DNA of 64,000 nucleotides, from the NCBI RefSeq assembly GCF_025766255.1, contig NW_026516689.1, positions 1 through 64,000 of the forward strand. Direction: 5' to 3'. The notes beneath the pieces were generated by a model, which worked only from the letters and a program-made list of their open reading frames with translations, ran no database searches and was not told the DNA's origin. Shown here one piece after another: positions 46,079 through 59,647 of this stretch. Position 1 is the first letter of the stretch. Each line of letters starts with the position of its first letter. Source of the stretch: Zychaea mexicana. Lineage: Eukaryota > Mucoromycota > Mucoromycetes > Mucorales > Lichtheimiaceae. The position numbers and the translations under genes were made by a program.

Positions 46079-46980
46079 ATGGCAGCAAAGCACGTCGTTG
46101 TGAAACCGGAAAAGGTGACAACACCATCAGCAAAGTTGATGCAGCGCGCACCACGATTGTTCATACGGCAAGTGAGAAAACTGGCTATGTTTGATGTACC
46201 TTCCTTCTCCCTGTTGTGTTACCCATCATGAGGTCCATCAGTCGCTGAAATTGTTGCAAAGTGACCAAGAGCGCGTGACTGGTGTCCACTTCCTGGCGCT
46301 TGAAGTAGTGGGTTCATTGATCCATGCAGCGTACGAATCCGAGTTGCACGAAAAGATGAAGCAGCAAGAATCGATTCCATTGGATGCCTTCAATCCAATT
46401 GCCGCATCCACGATTGGTAATCCATCTGTTATTGCCGAAACAACCAAAAACGAACGCGCCACACTCGCCAGAGAGCTCTACTAAAAGTGGATGTTAGCAC
46501 TGTGTGTTTGCATGCCGAAAAAGCATATCGTTGTTGCCATCATGCGCCATTTTACTTCCCTGCTGCCCGATGATCAGCACCACATCAACACCACGCCGAA
46601 CTTGAGTACTGGAAGAAATTCCAGGAAAACATCCAAGGCCAGCATCTCGTCATCATCATGGTCAATCTGTTACCACAGTAAATGATGCACGCAACTTAAT
46701 CTCGTCCAAGGGCGATGACAATAACAATGAAACGGAGACTATGGAGCAAGATTAATAATAAGCCAAGTACGCATTGGTTTATTGAACGCGACCGGTGTCA
46801 ACTGCTCGCCTGATGGAAATTATTAATATTTGCATCCAAAATAATATTGACATGATCATCCTCACCGAAACATTCTTGATCCGTAGGCGATTCCATACTG
46901 ACTGTCTTCAGTATCACATCTACGCAGCACAATGCCGCACACCATGGTCCAAGAACGACTGGCTCGTCTTGCCAGACTGA
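46079..46980 (+). mobile_element. Second LINE relic: ORF1 and start of ORF2 endonuclease
   Basis: Frame 1 from ATG 46079 reads KPEKVTTPSAKLMQRAPRLF, then shifts near 46220 into a frame with ERVTGVHFLALEVVGSLIHA, YESELHEKM and NERATLARELY. From memory, this succession of a VV-LLIH patch, a D/F-N/D-P patch and a final ER-x-x-x-A-x-ELY/H resembles ORF1 proteins of Mucoromycotina LINEs. From about 46770 the next part (IGLLNATGV, shift, ARLMEIINICIQNNIDMIILTETF) resembles the N-terminal part of a LINE ORF2 APE-type endonuclease, keeping the catalytic-type N and E. The similarity stops at 46980. At least two frameshifts and stops are present, so it is dead. It holds the 5' half that the minus-strand LINE at 42.9-44.2 kb lacks; whether both belong to one family is untested. 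Confidence 0.7.
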
Positions 46981-48078
46981 AATCAATGCTTCATCAGAAA
47001 CGTCTAGTAGGCAGTGTTAATTGTGCCGTCACTTTAAAAAGAGAATGTCATCAATTTCCAAGAAGCCCGGATTACAATGTTTTATGGCTATAAAATGTCA
47101 GGAAAATGGGAAAGCAACCGGACGCAATGTTGCCTACCAATTTCTAAGGTTCATGGAGTATTTGCTTCGACATTGGTACCTGAGGACCGCATATACTAGA
47201 GGCTCTAACTTGTAACTGCTTTTTTGTACTAAGATGCTTCCTAGCTTTCCATGATTCTCATGTTAAGTGAATTTCTTATTTTGCGGTGATACGTTATTTC
47301 GCTTTCTTTAATATAGAAATTGTAAGCAAACTAGAAGGGTTAACAATGGGTTTCTTTTATTATGTAAATATCACATAGTCAGATTGCGTTAATGGGATAT
47401 TATCGTAAGCATATGTTCTCATACATTGCTATATTTTAGCCAGCCGTATAATAGTTAACTTTGTTTTTTCGATCAGTGTAGGGATGTGCTGCCGCTATCT
47501 ATATTTTATACGGCCCCCAAGAAAGTGAAGATCTATTTCGTCTGTGTTAATTAATCTAGAAGCAGTGGTTGCTTCGCAAGTAAAATTTTAACGGCGACAT
47601 AGCGATCTCTCATAGTGCGCTAAGACATAAGCAGAAAGCACTGGTTGTTTGTCTCATCTGCTTGAAGAAATGTCAACACGGAAGGAATCTCAGCCGTTCT
47701 ATTATTATCCAGAGTCTCGTGGATACTGATGAACTTTATATTTTTAAAATGGAAAAAATATGCCGTTAATTTGTGACACAGACCTTTCAAATTGCTGTCA
47801 GCAGCTACACAACTACCGGATTCAACAGAAAGTAACGGCAGCTGTAAACTACTTGAAAAATATTATAGTAAAGTCTACCACTTATCCAAGTGGTAGTTGT
47901 TGTATTTTTAGGTGTATATAAAAAAGCAAAGAAGATATTACAGAATTTTGAGAATAGGAGAGAATTCATGATGAAAGAGTATGAAGACAAAATATATATC
48001 GAAGGCACAAATGTATACATGAGTTTATAAGGACGAAGGGAGGAGGTGATGGGAATGGGAGTATAAGATATTTTACAT
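46981..48078. other. AT-rich intergenic region between LINE 2 and MET3
   Basis: No coding signal beyond short random ORFs. The last ~200 bases form the 3' untranslated region of MET3 (minus strand). Confidence 0.55.
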
Positions 48079-50053
<1,975 letters not shown>

Positions 50054-50416
50054 TTAACTCTCCGGATGATGTTTTATATATCGAAGCTTGTCGCTGCTGA
50101 AGTGATCTATTGCGCCATCGTCCTTGCGGCCAATGGTATCCTCGGAAATGACTCCGAATATCTCTTGTAGCGCTTGCGCGATCTGCCCGAACCGTGAGGC
50201 CAGTTCGACCTTCGGAAGTGGAAAATCTACCTGCCGGTAAGAACAATGTGAGCGTCGCAACAACAGTTGCAATGCCAACCAACCTATGCGTATTACCCCT
50301 TCTTGTATCGCTCCCACATAGAAAGTATCAAATCCACTCATGTTAAAGCTGGCGCTGCTGTGCAAATAATGTAAAACAGCAAAGACTGTATCGAGATCGA
50401 TGATTCCATCTTGCAT
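50054..50416 (-). CDS. Small conserved-looking hypothetical protein directly upstream of met3
   Basis: A 120-codon ORF starts at ATG 50416 and ends TAA at 50054, on the same strand as met3 and 57 bases from its ATG. The sequence has protein-like character (FDTFYVGAIQEG; VDFPLPKVELASRFGQIAQA; LQEIFGVISEDTIGRKDDGA), with third positions often G or C. A possible 69-base intron, GTAATA...CGGCAG, would join QEG directly to VDFPLP in phase and give about 97 residues; this reads better than the unspliced form. I do not recognise the family. The space to met3 is too short for a normal terminator plus promoter, so either both share a transcript or the met3 promoter overlaps this gene. Confidence 0.55.
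   Translation of the reverse strand: MQDGIIDLDTVFAVLHYLHSSASFNMSGFDTFYVGAIQEGVIRIGWLALQLLLRRSHCSYRQVDFPLPKVELASRFGQIAQALQEIFGVISEDTIGRKDDGAIDHFSSDKLRYIKHHPES
50072..50082 (-). promoter_or_regulatory. Putative TATA box of met3
   Basis: Minus strand GATATATAAAA lies about 80 bases upstream of the met3 ATG. It falls within the last codons of the upstream small ORF (LRYIKHH). Confidence 0.5.
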
Positions 50417-50525
50417 AACCTTGTCGAACAGTCACAGCTGTAGTGCACATGTCGCAAGAGCACCTGCAGATAACGTCAACTCTCTTTTATCTGGCTTTCA
50501 CTTTTCCTTGGAATCTTTAAACGCC

Positions 50526-51501
50526 ATGGATCAGCAACTCATGTCGACCGGCGTACCACTCCTGATTCTTGGACTTGGCTGGACAGGAACGTTTTTGAAT
50601 GAATTACTGTCTCAACTCCACATTACATATGTTGCGACGACGCGTCACCAAACCACCGATACTGTTCAATGGGAGCTCCCACAAGACGACAGCTGTACAC
50701 ACGTAGACGTCAGCGCCTTGCCACAAGCAAAAACAGTCTTAGTTACGTTTCCTGTTCGCAGCTCAGCATGCATGAGCAGCTTAATGGATGCTTACGAGTC
50801 CAAGCACGGTCAAACACAGTGGATTTTACTCTCGTCAACACGGCCATTTAGTGGCAATCCCAGCGATCGTCACGGACCGATAGATCCATCCAAGGATACT
50901 TCAGGACGGATGGAAGGTGAAGCTGTTATTTTGGAGCGTGGTGGCACAGTGCTTCACTTGGCCGGGCTATGGGGTGCTCAGCGGTAAAACCAAGACGCCT
51001 GACTGTGTTCAGGCGAGCACTTCTTTTTCTGTTGTTTTCAATCATGTCCATATCTTTCAGCAGCTGGAGAAAGTTCTTATAGCTTTTGCATACCGTATTT
51101 TCTATTCTAGGCAACCACGCAATTGGGTGCCTCGTTTTGCCACGCAACAAGCAATCCGAGGCAAATTGCTGGCGCGGCAACTTCATTTGATTCACGGTAA
51201 CGATGTTGCCAGGGCAATTGTAGCCGCCCACAAACATTTCCAAAAGGGCCAACGGTGGATCGTGACAGATGGCGGTTGTTATGACTGGATCCAATTGTTT
51301 CTTGCTTGGGGAAGCGAAGAGCAAATTGAGATGGCTCGTGACCTTGCCAAAAATGACGACGCTTGTCGCCAGGCGTTAGGAAGCGGATCACTCGAGGAAA
51401 TTGTTGCTCGAGGGGGTGTCAGGCCTCGGCTTGATTCGCGTGATTTCTGGAATACTTTCCAACTAGAGCCTACCGAGTTCCTTCATATATGTAAAAGCTA
51501 G
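50526..51501 (+). CDS. NAD(P)-binding Rossmann protein, extended SDR / YeeZ-like
   Basis: Exons 50526-50983 and 51111-51501, joined in phase 2, give 282 residues. The N-terminal LLILGLGWTGTFLNELLSQL has the GxGxxG dinucleotide-binding loop (Gly16-Gly18-Gly21). Further on are VLVTFPVR, WILLSSTRPFSG (central beta-strand with Ser), LHLAGLWGAQR, and the late HLIHGNDVARAIVAAHKHF and RWIVTDGGCYDWIQL that mark extended SDR/epimerase-like proteins; the GLGWTG start resembles bacterial YeeZ. The classical YxxxK pair is not obvious, so enzymatic activity is uncertain. It is divergent from the small ORF/met3 pair and shares a ~110-base promoter region. Substrate unknown. Confidence 0.8.
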
Positions 51502-52074
51502 ACTGTGTTTCTGCTGCTCTAAAAATAAACCTTAATATTCGGGTCTGGATATACTTAATTAGAGGTGTCATATACAGTACTAACAGTGATGACGATGACG
51601 ATGACGGTGCAGGGTTTTCTGCCTTAAAAAAAATGTCTCGGCCCCGCCCTGAAATGAGAAGAGGAGGTGTTTGAATGCCCGACTGTCCTCATTGCGTCAC
51701 TGGCATTTTTTATACGGTTTAGACGTGCAAAACAACTGCCCATGTTCCTCTGTTGCCAGCGTACATGTTGAGCGGCATGATAGGCAGAGATGAGCTTGGC
51801 AATCTAAAACACAGCTACTGAGTGCCAGGACGTCCCTCAAGAATGTCCCCAATTAGTGAAGACGGGAAGAGCGGAGCTTTGGCCGTTTTGGGGGTGGGCT
51901 GTGTGGAAGTATGTAGCAGCAGCAGCAACGAGTCAGTAAGCTGGCCTGGCTGGGGGGTGACCGACCCAAAGCTGGCACTACTGTCACATAAGCCCTACTC
52001 ACACTTGATTCTTTCTTCCTTTCCTCTCTCTTTCTGTTTATTCCTTCCTCTTTTATATCCGCCCTCTCGTTTCC
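51502..52074. other. Upstream region and 5' leader of the RRM-PUF gene
   Basis: Includes a GATGAC/GATGACG tract (about 51588-51606), several short upstream ORFs, and a CT-rich block (52010-52070) just before the chosen ATG. The frame that opens at 51822 is not supported as coding: it reads through low-complexity sequence and the start at 52075 fits splicing better. Confidence 0.55.
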
Positions 52075-55000
52075 ATGGACTTCACCTGGATATCCGATGT
52101 CACCGGCACTCGAAAGCATCCGCCGTACCTGTCAAAGCCATCTACTGCCGGTCCTTCACCCTCATTAGTAAGGTAAGACACCTACAGCCCTTCATCACTA
52201 TTGTGTTGCTGCCATGCTCTCCGGGCGTAGAAGAACAGCCTTGCATACTCACTTCCTGCTTTAGAACGCTTGATAACTCTTCGTTGCGAACAGCGTCAGC
52301 AGCACCTGGCGGCAACACAACCACCACCGTCCGCCGACCTAGGGCGGGAACCATGCCTGCTTCGATGTTTCCTTATGCATCCGAAAGTTACATGTCCTCA
52401 ACGCTGGGTGCTCCGTTAGTCTCTTCTACCGATGCAACCTCCTCTTCAGCAGCATCAGCAGCAGCAGCGGCGGCATCAAGGCATAGATCCGGGTCGGCCA
52501 CGTTTGCAACGGAAAGTGGCCTTGGTGCAACGTTGTTCAGTTCCGCTCTCAGCCCATCGTCGTCCATTGATGCACCTGTGTCGTCGGTTGACGAAGCAGC
52601 TGGTGGTACCATTGTCAGCACCTTGGCTTCGCTCGGTTTAGATGATGACTCAACCTATCAAGACCACCACACTCACAACCACCGTAGCAGCAGAAGCAAC
52701 AACGACAACAGCAATGGTAGTTATGCACCTTTACCAGCCCTGTCGATCACAGCAAGTGGTACGCCGTCGACCAGTATTCCCGCTGCGGGTGGTACTGGCT
52801 TGCCTACACCTGTCCGCAGCCGGGCTTATACAGTGGGAACACGGATGGAACGACCGAATATCGGCAGGTTGTTGGCTCCTTCAACCATGCGGTTTGACCC
52901 GTTTTCTTTGGAAAACGAACAAACGACACAGCAGCAGCAGCAGCAGCAGCAACAACAACAGAGACCGCGTGCCATTAGCTTGGGCATGGTCGATGAATCA
53001 CCTGCCATCCCTCCGTCACTTCAACTAATGTACCAGACACAGCAACAGCACCAACAGCAAGCATCTTTGCGAACCTCGCGCAGTAGTAATAATTTATTGG
53101 ACGTGTTGAGCTACAACGACGAGGGTCATGATTATCAACAGCAGGTAAGCAAGAAAAAAGTTTTTCTCTCTGGAATAGAATGCACGCGCCACATACACAC
53201 GCTACAGAGCGAAACAACAACAACAGCAGCAGCAGCAGCTTATATTAATTTCATCTTTGTGGCCTAACCTAGGATCTGATCACCGCTGCATCATCGTCCT
53301 CAACGCCATCCTCCCCTTCGTCTGCAGCTGCACAGATCCCTTCGCGTGCGCTGTGGCTAGGCAATATCACGCCGTCGCTGAGCATCTCTGATCTTCTTCA
53401 GCTGTTTTCGTGCTACGGTACTGTGGAGAGTGCCCGAATTTTATCGGACAAAGAATGCGCGTTTGTTAACTTCACGAATGTGGAGTCGGCGGTGGCTGCT
53501 AGGAATGATCTTGAAACACGGCTGGGAAGTAAACTGCAGGGTGCAACCGTCCGTGTCGGATATGGAAAAGCCGATGTCAGTCAAGCCATGGCGAACACAA
53601 CCGAAGCTGGTCCGAATGCTCAAGGGCCTACACGTGCATTGTGTAAGCCTATATTAGCCTATTTATGATCAGAGAAAGTGTTCTGCTCTAAATTTCTGAC
53701 ATTTGGTTATATGCGATAGGGGTTGGGAATATTCCAGCGAACATGAACCCGGGAATCCTGCGGACGATTTTTCAGCCATTCGGGGCGATCGAATCTGTTC
53801 GCGTTCTGTCACACAAAAACTGTGGTTTTGTGAATTTTGAGCAGCAGCAAGATGCAGTGCGTGCACGCAGAGCATTACAAAACAAAGAGATTCTGGGTCC
53901 AGGTACAGGCGCTGTGCGCATTGGATTTGCTAAGGCGCCAGTGCTAGGAACAGCAGCACCCAATGTGATACCACCACCACCACCAGCAGCGACGATCGAT
54001 GAAGTCGATGATCGGGATGGATTTAACCTGCATGCAACACTGTCGGCTGCTTCGGCAGCTGCATCCTCCCCAGACACATACCAGGCCACTCAGTGGGCTG
54101 CTGCGATGATGATGTCGAGTATGATGAAAGGTGTCATCGGTCAGCAGTATAACCCTGCGCAGCCGTCAGCAGCAGCAACAACAGCAGCGCATCCTACCAG
54201 CTTGTATGCTGCGATTGCAGCTGAACGGCGCTTTATCATGCAGCAGCTAGATCATGAGACTGTATCAGCAGAAGAAGCATCACAAGGTAAATACTAAGAT
54301 AAAGTGTAGGGAGAGAAGTTGGTTGGCAGTCAACATGGACGAGCGACTAGATGACTTGATAACTGATATATTGGAACAAAAAAATGGTATGCAGATGAAA
54401 GAGCCCCCATGACGTATTGCTCTGCCATTCCTTTGGTACCTGAGCTGGGCTCAGATCGAAAACTAGAACCATTACGTTTGCGGGAAATGAGAAAGCGATT
54501 AGATAATGGACAGGCGTTGCAGGATGTCGAAAACATGGCTTTAGAATGCATGGACGAAGTTGTAGAGCTTTGTAATGGTACGCTTCAAGTACATTTATCT
54601 GCGGTCTTGCGTTTTGGCTTCCTTTATTTCTGCTCACAATATGCCTTCCGTTATGTTAGATTATATTGGCAACACAGTGATCCAAAAAATTTTTGAGTTC
54701 TGCACCGACGAGACACGACTTTGCATGTTGGAGCGTATTGCGCCTTTCCTTGCCTCGATTGGTGTCCACAAGAACGGTACCTGGGCTGCGCAAAAGATCA
54801 TTGACCACGCAAACACACCTACCCTTGTATGTTTCTGCGAGTGAACTATGCGGACACAGATCTTTTTCACTTAATACTCATGCATGGCTCTGTCTCTTTT
54901 ATCTTCGCTACTTGTAGATTCAAATCATCTCTACACACATTGCGCCGTACGTGCCCTTGCTATTACTAGACCAATATGGAAACTACGTTGTCCAATGCTG

Positions 55001-56104
55001 TCTACGCAAAGGCGCCGACTCGAGCCAATACATCATGGATGCGATTGCCGACAAGTGCTGGGAAATTGGACAGGGAAGATTCGGCGCACGTGCAGTACGA
55101 GCGATCCTTGAAAATCCCGTCGTTACTAGAGAACAACAGGTAATTTTTTGTGATTATCCTGCTAGTTTATGCATGATTGCTTGTGTGTACAAGAGAAGTT
55201 TATATACTAAATGGTTTTGTTGAAATACTTTACGTGCGATAAGGTATATGTTGGAGCGGCTATCATCCAGAACGCTGTTTTGTTGACAACAAACGCCAAC
55301 GGCGTCCTCTTGTTGATCTGGCTTTTGGACACATCCGAACTGCCTGGTCGATTCGGCGCTTTATGTCCACGTTTGCTTCCTTATCTGAGTAAGCTTTGTA
55401 CACACAAGCTCGGCGCCATGACAATCTACAAAATGATCAACCAATGCCAAGATTTGGATGCCCGGAACTTGCTTCTGAACGCCATATTTAACGAAGCTGC
55501 TTTACTCGACGATGTCTTGCGTGACCAGGTGCATGGGCTTGGTCTTGTGCAAAAAATTATTGCTATTGCTCAACTTGATCGCCGTGATGAGCTTGTCAAG
55601 CTGGTTATGGAATCATTGACCGAACGCCTTCATGTACAAGCAACGACGCAAGCTTACAAGCGGCTTTTTGAAGAGATTGAGCAGCAGCAGCAGCAGCAGC
55701 AACAACAACAACAAGGCGAGTCATCAACACCTGCAATAGCAACTGTAAAGGAATTAAACGAAGAACACAGCTGCGATGAACATCAACAGCAATGGACACA
55801 AAGCCCTCAAGCAGTAGCAATGATGGCAAACATGTATGCAGCTGCCATGGCAACAGCTGCAGCAACCATGCAGCATACTGTACCTGCACCGGCACCAGCA
55901 ATGCCTGATTTGACCCAATTTGACAACCTGATCAAATCATTGCTACGGAACAGCACTACTCCTTCTAGTACTGCAACAAATGCCGTTGCTACAGCCTCGA
56001 TCAAAGATCAACAGGGAGGAGAAAAAGAGTCAGTTGACATAAATAACGATGTTTGCGACGATGACGGGGACAACAAAAATAATCCCCAGCAACAACAACA
56101 GTAA
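52075..56104 (+). CDS. RNA-binding protein with two RRMs and PUF repeats, Jsn1(Puf1)/Puf2-like
   Basis: Exons 52075-52172, 52265-53144, 53273-53642, 53720-54286, 54395-54577, 54660-54826, 54918-55139, 55244-56104, all phases consistent, give 1115 residues. After a Ser/Gln-rich N-terminus with phospho-site-like RSRAYTVG come two RRMs: RALWLGNITPSLSISDLLQL ... CAFVNFTNVESAVAA, and RALWVGNIPANMNPGILRTI ... CGFVNFEQQQDAVRA. The second RNP-2 (LWVGN) is completed only by the exon 3/4 splice. The PUF region has repeats such as DYIGNTVIQKIFEFC, HKNGTWAAQKIID, DQYGNYVVQCCLRKG and GRFGARAVRAILE. The RRM-plus-PUF layout is that of yeast Jsn1/Puf1 and Puf2, which bind mRNAs of membrane and mitochondrial proteins. 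The tail is poly-Gln and acidic. Exact start is less certain than the rest. Confidence 0.92.
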
Positions 56105-59100
56105 TAAGTTCTTACTATAAAAATGAGTATTCCCCCACCTCTATTCTATCCATTCTTTTTGTATAATTTCTGTTTTCCCTATTTGGTAGATGTAATGCCC
56201 TAAACGTATTGTTGCCTATACGCATTTCCCCCCCCCCATCCCCTTCCTATACCTTTGTTTAAAATAGTTAATAGTAGCTCTACAAGAACAAAAAAAAATG
56301 TAAATATAGTAAAGCATGTTATGTCCAGCAGTTTCCCCTTCTATTGTCACCATGGTGAGTAATTACTGTATAAATATGGGTCGCAAATCAATCAACATAC
56401 TTTTGTTTCTATCATACATCATGATGCCTTACAACAACGTTTGTGTATGCTTATTCTCTGGAGCCATCACGGCCTATAAATATTGCAAGGGTAAGGTTTG
56501 AATAGAAATCTGCTATACAATTTTTTCTTGTTATTAGGCTAATATGGTATGTCCACGAGAACAATGAGAACAGCGTAAATATGATTTTATGTGGTTAGAG
56601 ATGAGTCCTGTGGTGTATGTGACCAGCTTTGGTTAAAAATGTCCTAGCATGTTATGAAACAATCATCGATGCCGCTTATAAAAAGATTAAAGTCTCTTTA
56701 CTCCCAAAGCTGTACTATGACTCCGTCCGGGGCTTCCCTCACCCAAAACCAAGAGAGGAGATGTTTGGTTGCCTAATCTTGTGCTCTTTCACGTTAATTC
56801 GCGCAATTCTAGCATACTACTACTATGCATTCTCATTCTCTTAAAGAACTTGTTGCTGTTACTGATGCATATACAGCCGTACTATGACCACACACATTGT
56901 GTATCGCAAGCTGTAAGTACGAACTACTACATTTCAAACAGTATCTTGTATCATCTTACTCGACACATCAGTAATGAAAGTAGCTATGCACATCATCGAT
57001 ACTACAGTCCGTAATTTGATTGTAATAGACATCTAAACGCTTGGAAAAATCGACTTGTAAAACTTTTCAGGTCGTTGTCATCCCCGTCGTTCAGTTAGTA
57101 AAACAAAAAAATGCGGATCCCGTTCTTCTAGTTGTACATCCAAGGCTGTGTTACAGTCTCAGAGTTGAAGATAAATGAATAGTGTTGCATAAGAATCTTA
57201 TTCTTAAACATGGAAGCACTTTGCTAGTAGTTGGTCGTAACGGATACAGTAAATCATCGTGATTATCGCAGCTCTATCAATTGCTTTAATATTTGCTCCT
57301 TGTTTTTGCTCGGATGAGAAATTGGTACTTCTTCTGTCAAAGAAGGTATCTTATGACGTCAATTGGTCCATGCGTTTTGTATTAGCAGGTTATGCATCTT
57401 ATGACCCCAACTCTGTACTGGTACGGGATTACACCGAGCTTTTGCAAATAAGTGGTCCGGGGCAGGCAGACGGAATAAGGCTTGGCTCCGCGTGACAGAA
57501 CGACATATGTCTCTTTTTGGTATTTTGAAGGTATAGCCAAATCCGTTCAATTCAATCCAAATGGCAATGGAAGAAGTTTTTGTAACAGTAATGAAGAAGT
57601 TATTGGCGATACAACTATCCACAAGCAAAAACAGCAGATCGCCAGATGCAAACGCTTATATTGAATTCTCAACGACTTATCAATAGAACGAAGGGCATAA
57701 AGAAAAGAATATATAAATCAATAAAAAATAACCAGTAACAAGTACTGTTGTATCAACTGAGAAGAACTTTTAAATCTGGTCTCAACTTCAGGTGGATTAC
57801 TAATAGAGTTAAAAAATGTACCATCGAGAAATCACTATCACACAAGAACATATGTTTGTTCGCGAAAAAGGCGTTCATATAATGATTTCTTCGAAGTATT
57901 ACTACTAATAAAATACCAGCTTGTTATTAATGGTGAACTGTGCTGCCGGCTAGCACATCTTTCTTGAGATATTAACAACATACAGTATAAAGTATGTGAG
58001 TGGCTGAGAGAGATTTGCTACAAAAAAAGATAATGTTCTTGTTTTGAGAACCTAACAGAATGGAAATATCTGAATGAATCAAGGATTATATGAAAAGTGG
58101 TGTCATTTGTTCTCATCAAGGCGAACGGACTGATTAACGCTCTCGAGCTTCACATGCCGCCTCGAAGGGGTTACTACTTAATGCGTGATTTTCATTGAGG
58201 TATCTTCGAGTAATCTTTAAAGGATGATAGCCCTTTACAGAATAGCAATGTATTGTTTGCTAGTTCGGCAACTGATACTTTTGTCCGCAGAAAAAATGCA
58301 TTGCAACAATAACGGGAGAGCCTGTCGGTATAGTATTACAAAGCCCTCCTTTTTGTAACCCTCTTCTCGTGAGTCTTCCAGATAGGACGATAAATGGGAG
58401 TTCTATTCTCATTTCAGAACAAGTAGCTACCACCACCATCCACGGCTTCTAAATCAAATACTAATATCAAGTTTAATAATACTTCTCTCGAGTATGGTCT
58501 CCCGATTGCGTGTATCATGATAGATAGAGATAACGTATTAATCTTTTGCATAAGAATCTGATGCTCAACAAAAATGCACCTTCTGTTTTGGAGGAGAAGC
58601 CGCCTCCACTGTACCACTGACACGACGAAAAAGCAAAAAGCGTGTTCCGTGGAATATAACCGCGAATTCTCAACCAGAATGGCTACGATCGTACTACAAC
58701 CCCCTGAGAAATAGGCTATTTAGCGTTCCTTGTTTTTTAAGAACGCTTCCTCCCTATTCTGGTTCCGTTTACTGACGCAACTGATAAAAGCACAAAATAA
58801 CAAGTGGCTGAGTGCAACTACTACATTAAGGTTTGTTCTTTTTGTTCTTTGCCTCTTCCAATGCCTAAAAATACAGAAGAACTATTATTACGAAAGGAGT
58901 TTATAGTAGAACAATCATTAATTATACGTTGTAGTGTCGTCATAGTAATACAATTTTGAAAGAGCAAAGAGGTTAAGATAGTTAGTATAGCTTCCAACTA
59001 TATAAAGTAGACAGCTGTGGTCATATCTATTGAGGCAGGTAAGCAACAGCTGATTATATGTTTTCATGTCTCGTACTCCTCAATTCGATATAGTGGCTCT

Positions 59101-59647
59101 TCCTGTCGTAGGAATGACTCAACAATGATCACTCATAGCGAATGGAGCTCATTTTTTCAAGAAACAAAAATGGTGTATTTCATCAATACATGTGTGTGGG
59201 AACAATTTATAGTACAGATGCTTTCTTCTGGGCACAGTATTTTACGTAGTAAGAGTGAGAGAATAGGAATTATGTCTGTACGAGTGTTTGTGTCGAGCGA
59301 ATCCTCAATTTCCATTCTTGTTTTGCCCAATGATTTTGTCTGTTTGGGGAAATCGAACCGTCAAAGACGCAGAAACCCGCTACAGTAAAAAGGGCTACCA
59401 TATAAACAAAGCCACCTCAACCATCTTTTTATTAGATTGCTAGCGTATATAAATCGGGTGGCCACATCTTCTTTTCGTGATTTAAATCCTGAGCACGGAC
59501 TGACAATTTAGGAACCTCGACAGTACCTTTCTATGCTCATACTTTTTATTTACCTTTCTTCTGATTTTAAACAAGACAAAACGAACTAATGAGAATACAG
59601 TACGTTCATCCGCGTTTATCTATAAAGATTGTCAGAAAGAAACAGCG
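56105..59647. other. Gene-poor stretch between PUF and first zinc-finger gene
   Basis: About 3.5 kb. It has a C-run (56228-56236) in the PUF 3' region, an imperfect inverted repeat (58674-58762) and only short ORFs. The plus ORF at 59017-59388 has no recognisable domain and probably lies in the promoter region of the next gene. Confidence 0.5.
58674..58762. repeat. Imperfect inverted repeat with nested hairpin
   Basis: Outer arms CCAGAAT and ATTCTGG enclose inner arms AGCGTTC (58722-58728) and GAACGCT (58741-58747) around a T-rich loop, with a further ATAGG/CCTAT-like pair between. It could fold as a cruciform or be a MITE relic. Confidence 0.55.

Noticed and set aside
51822..52264. In-frame upstream extension of the PUF protein from 51822
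   Set aside because: Reads through leader and intron-like sequence; the splice from 52172 to 52265 keeps phase from ATG 52075 and removes it.
59017..59388. 123-codon plus ORF upstream of the first zinc-finger gene
   Set aside because: No recognisable domain and location fits a promoter region.
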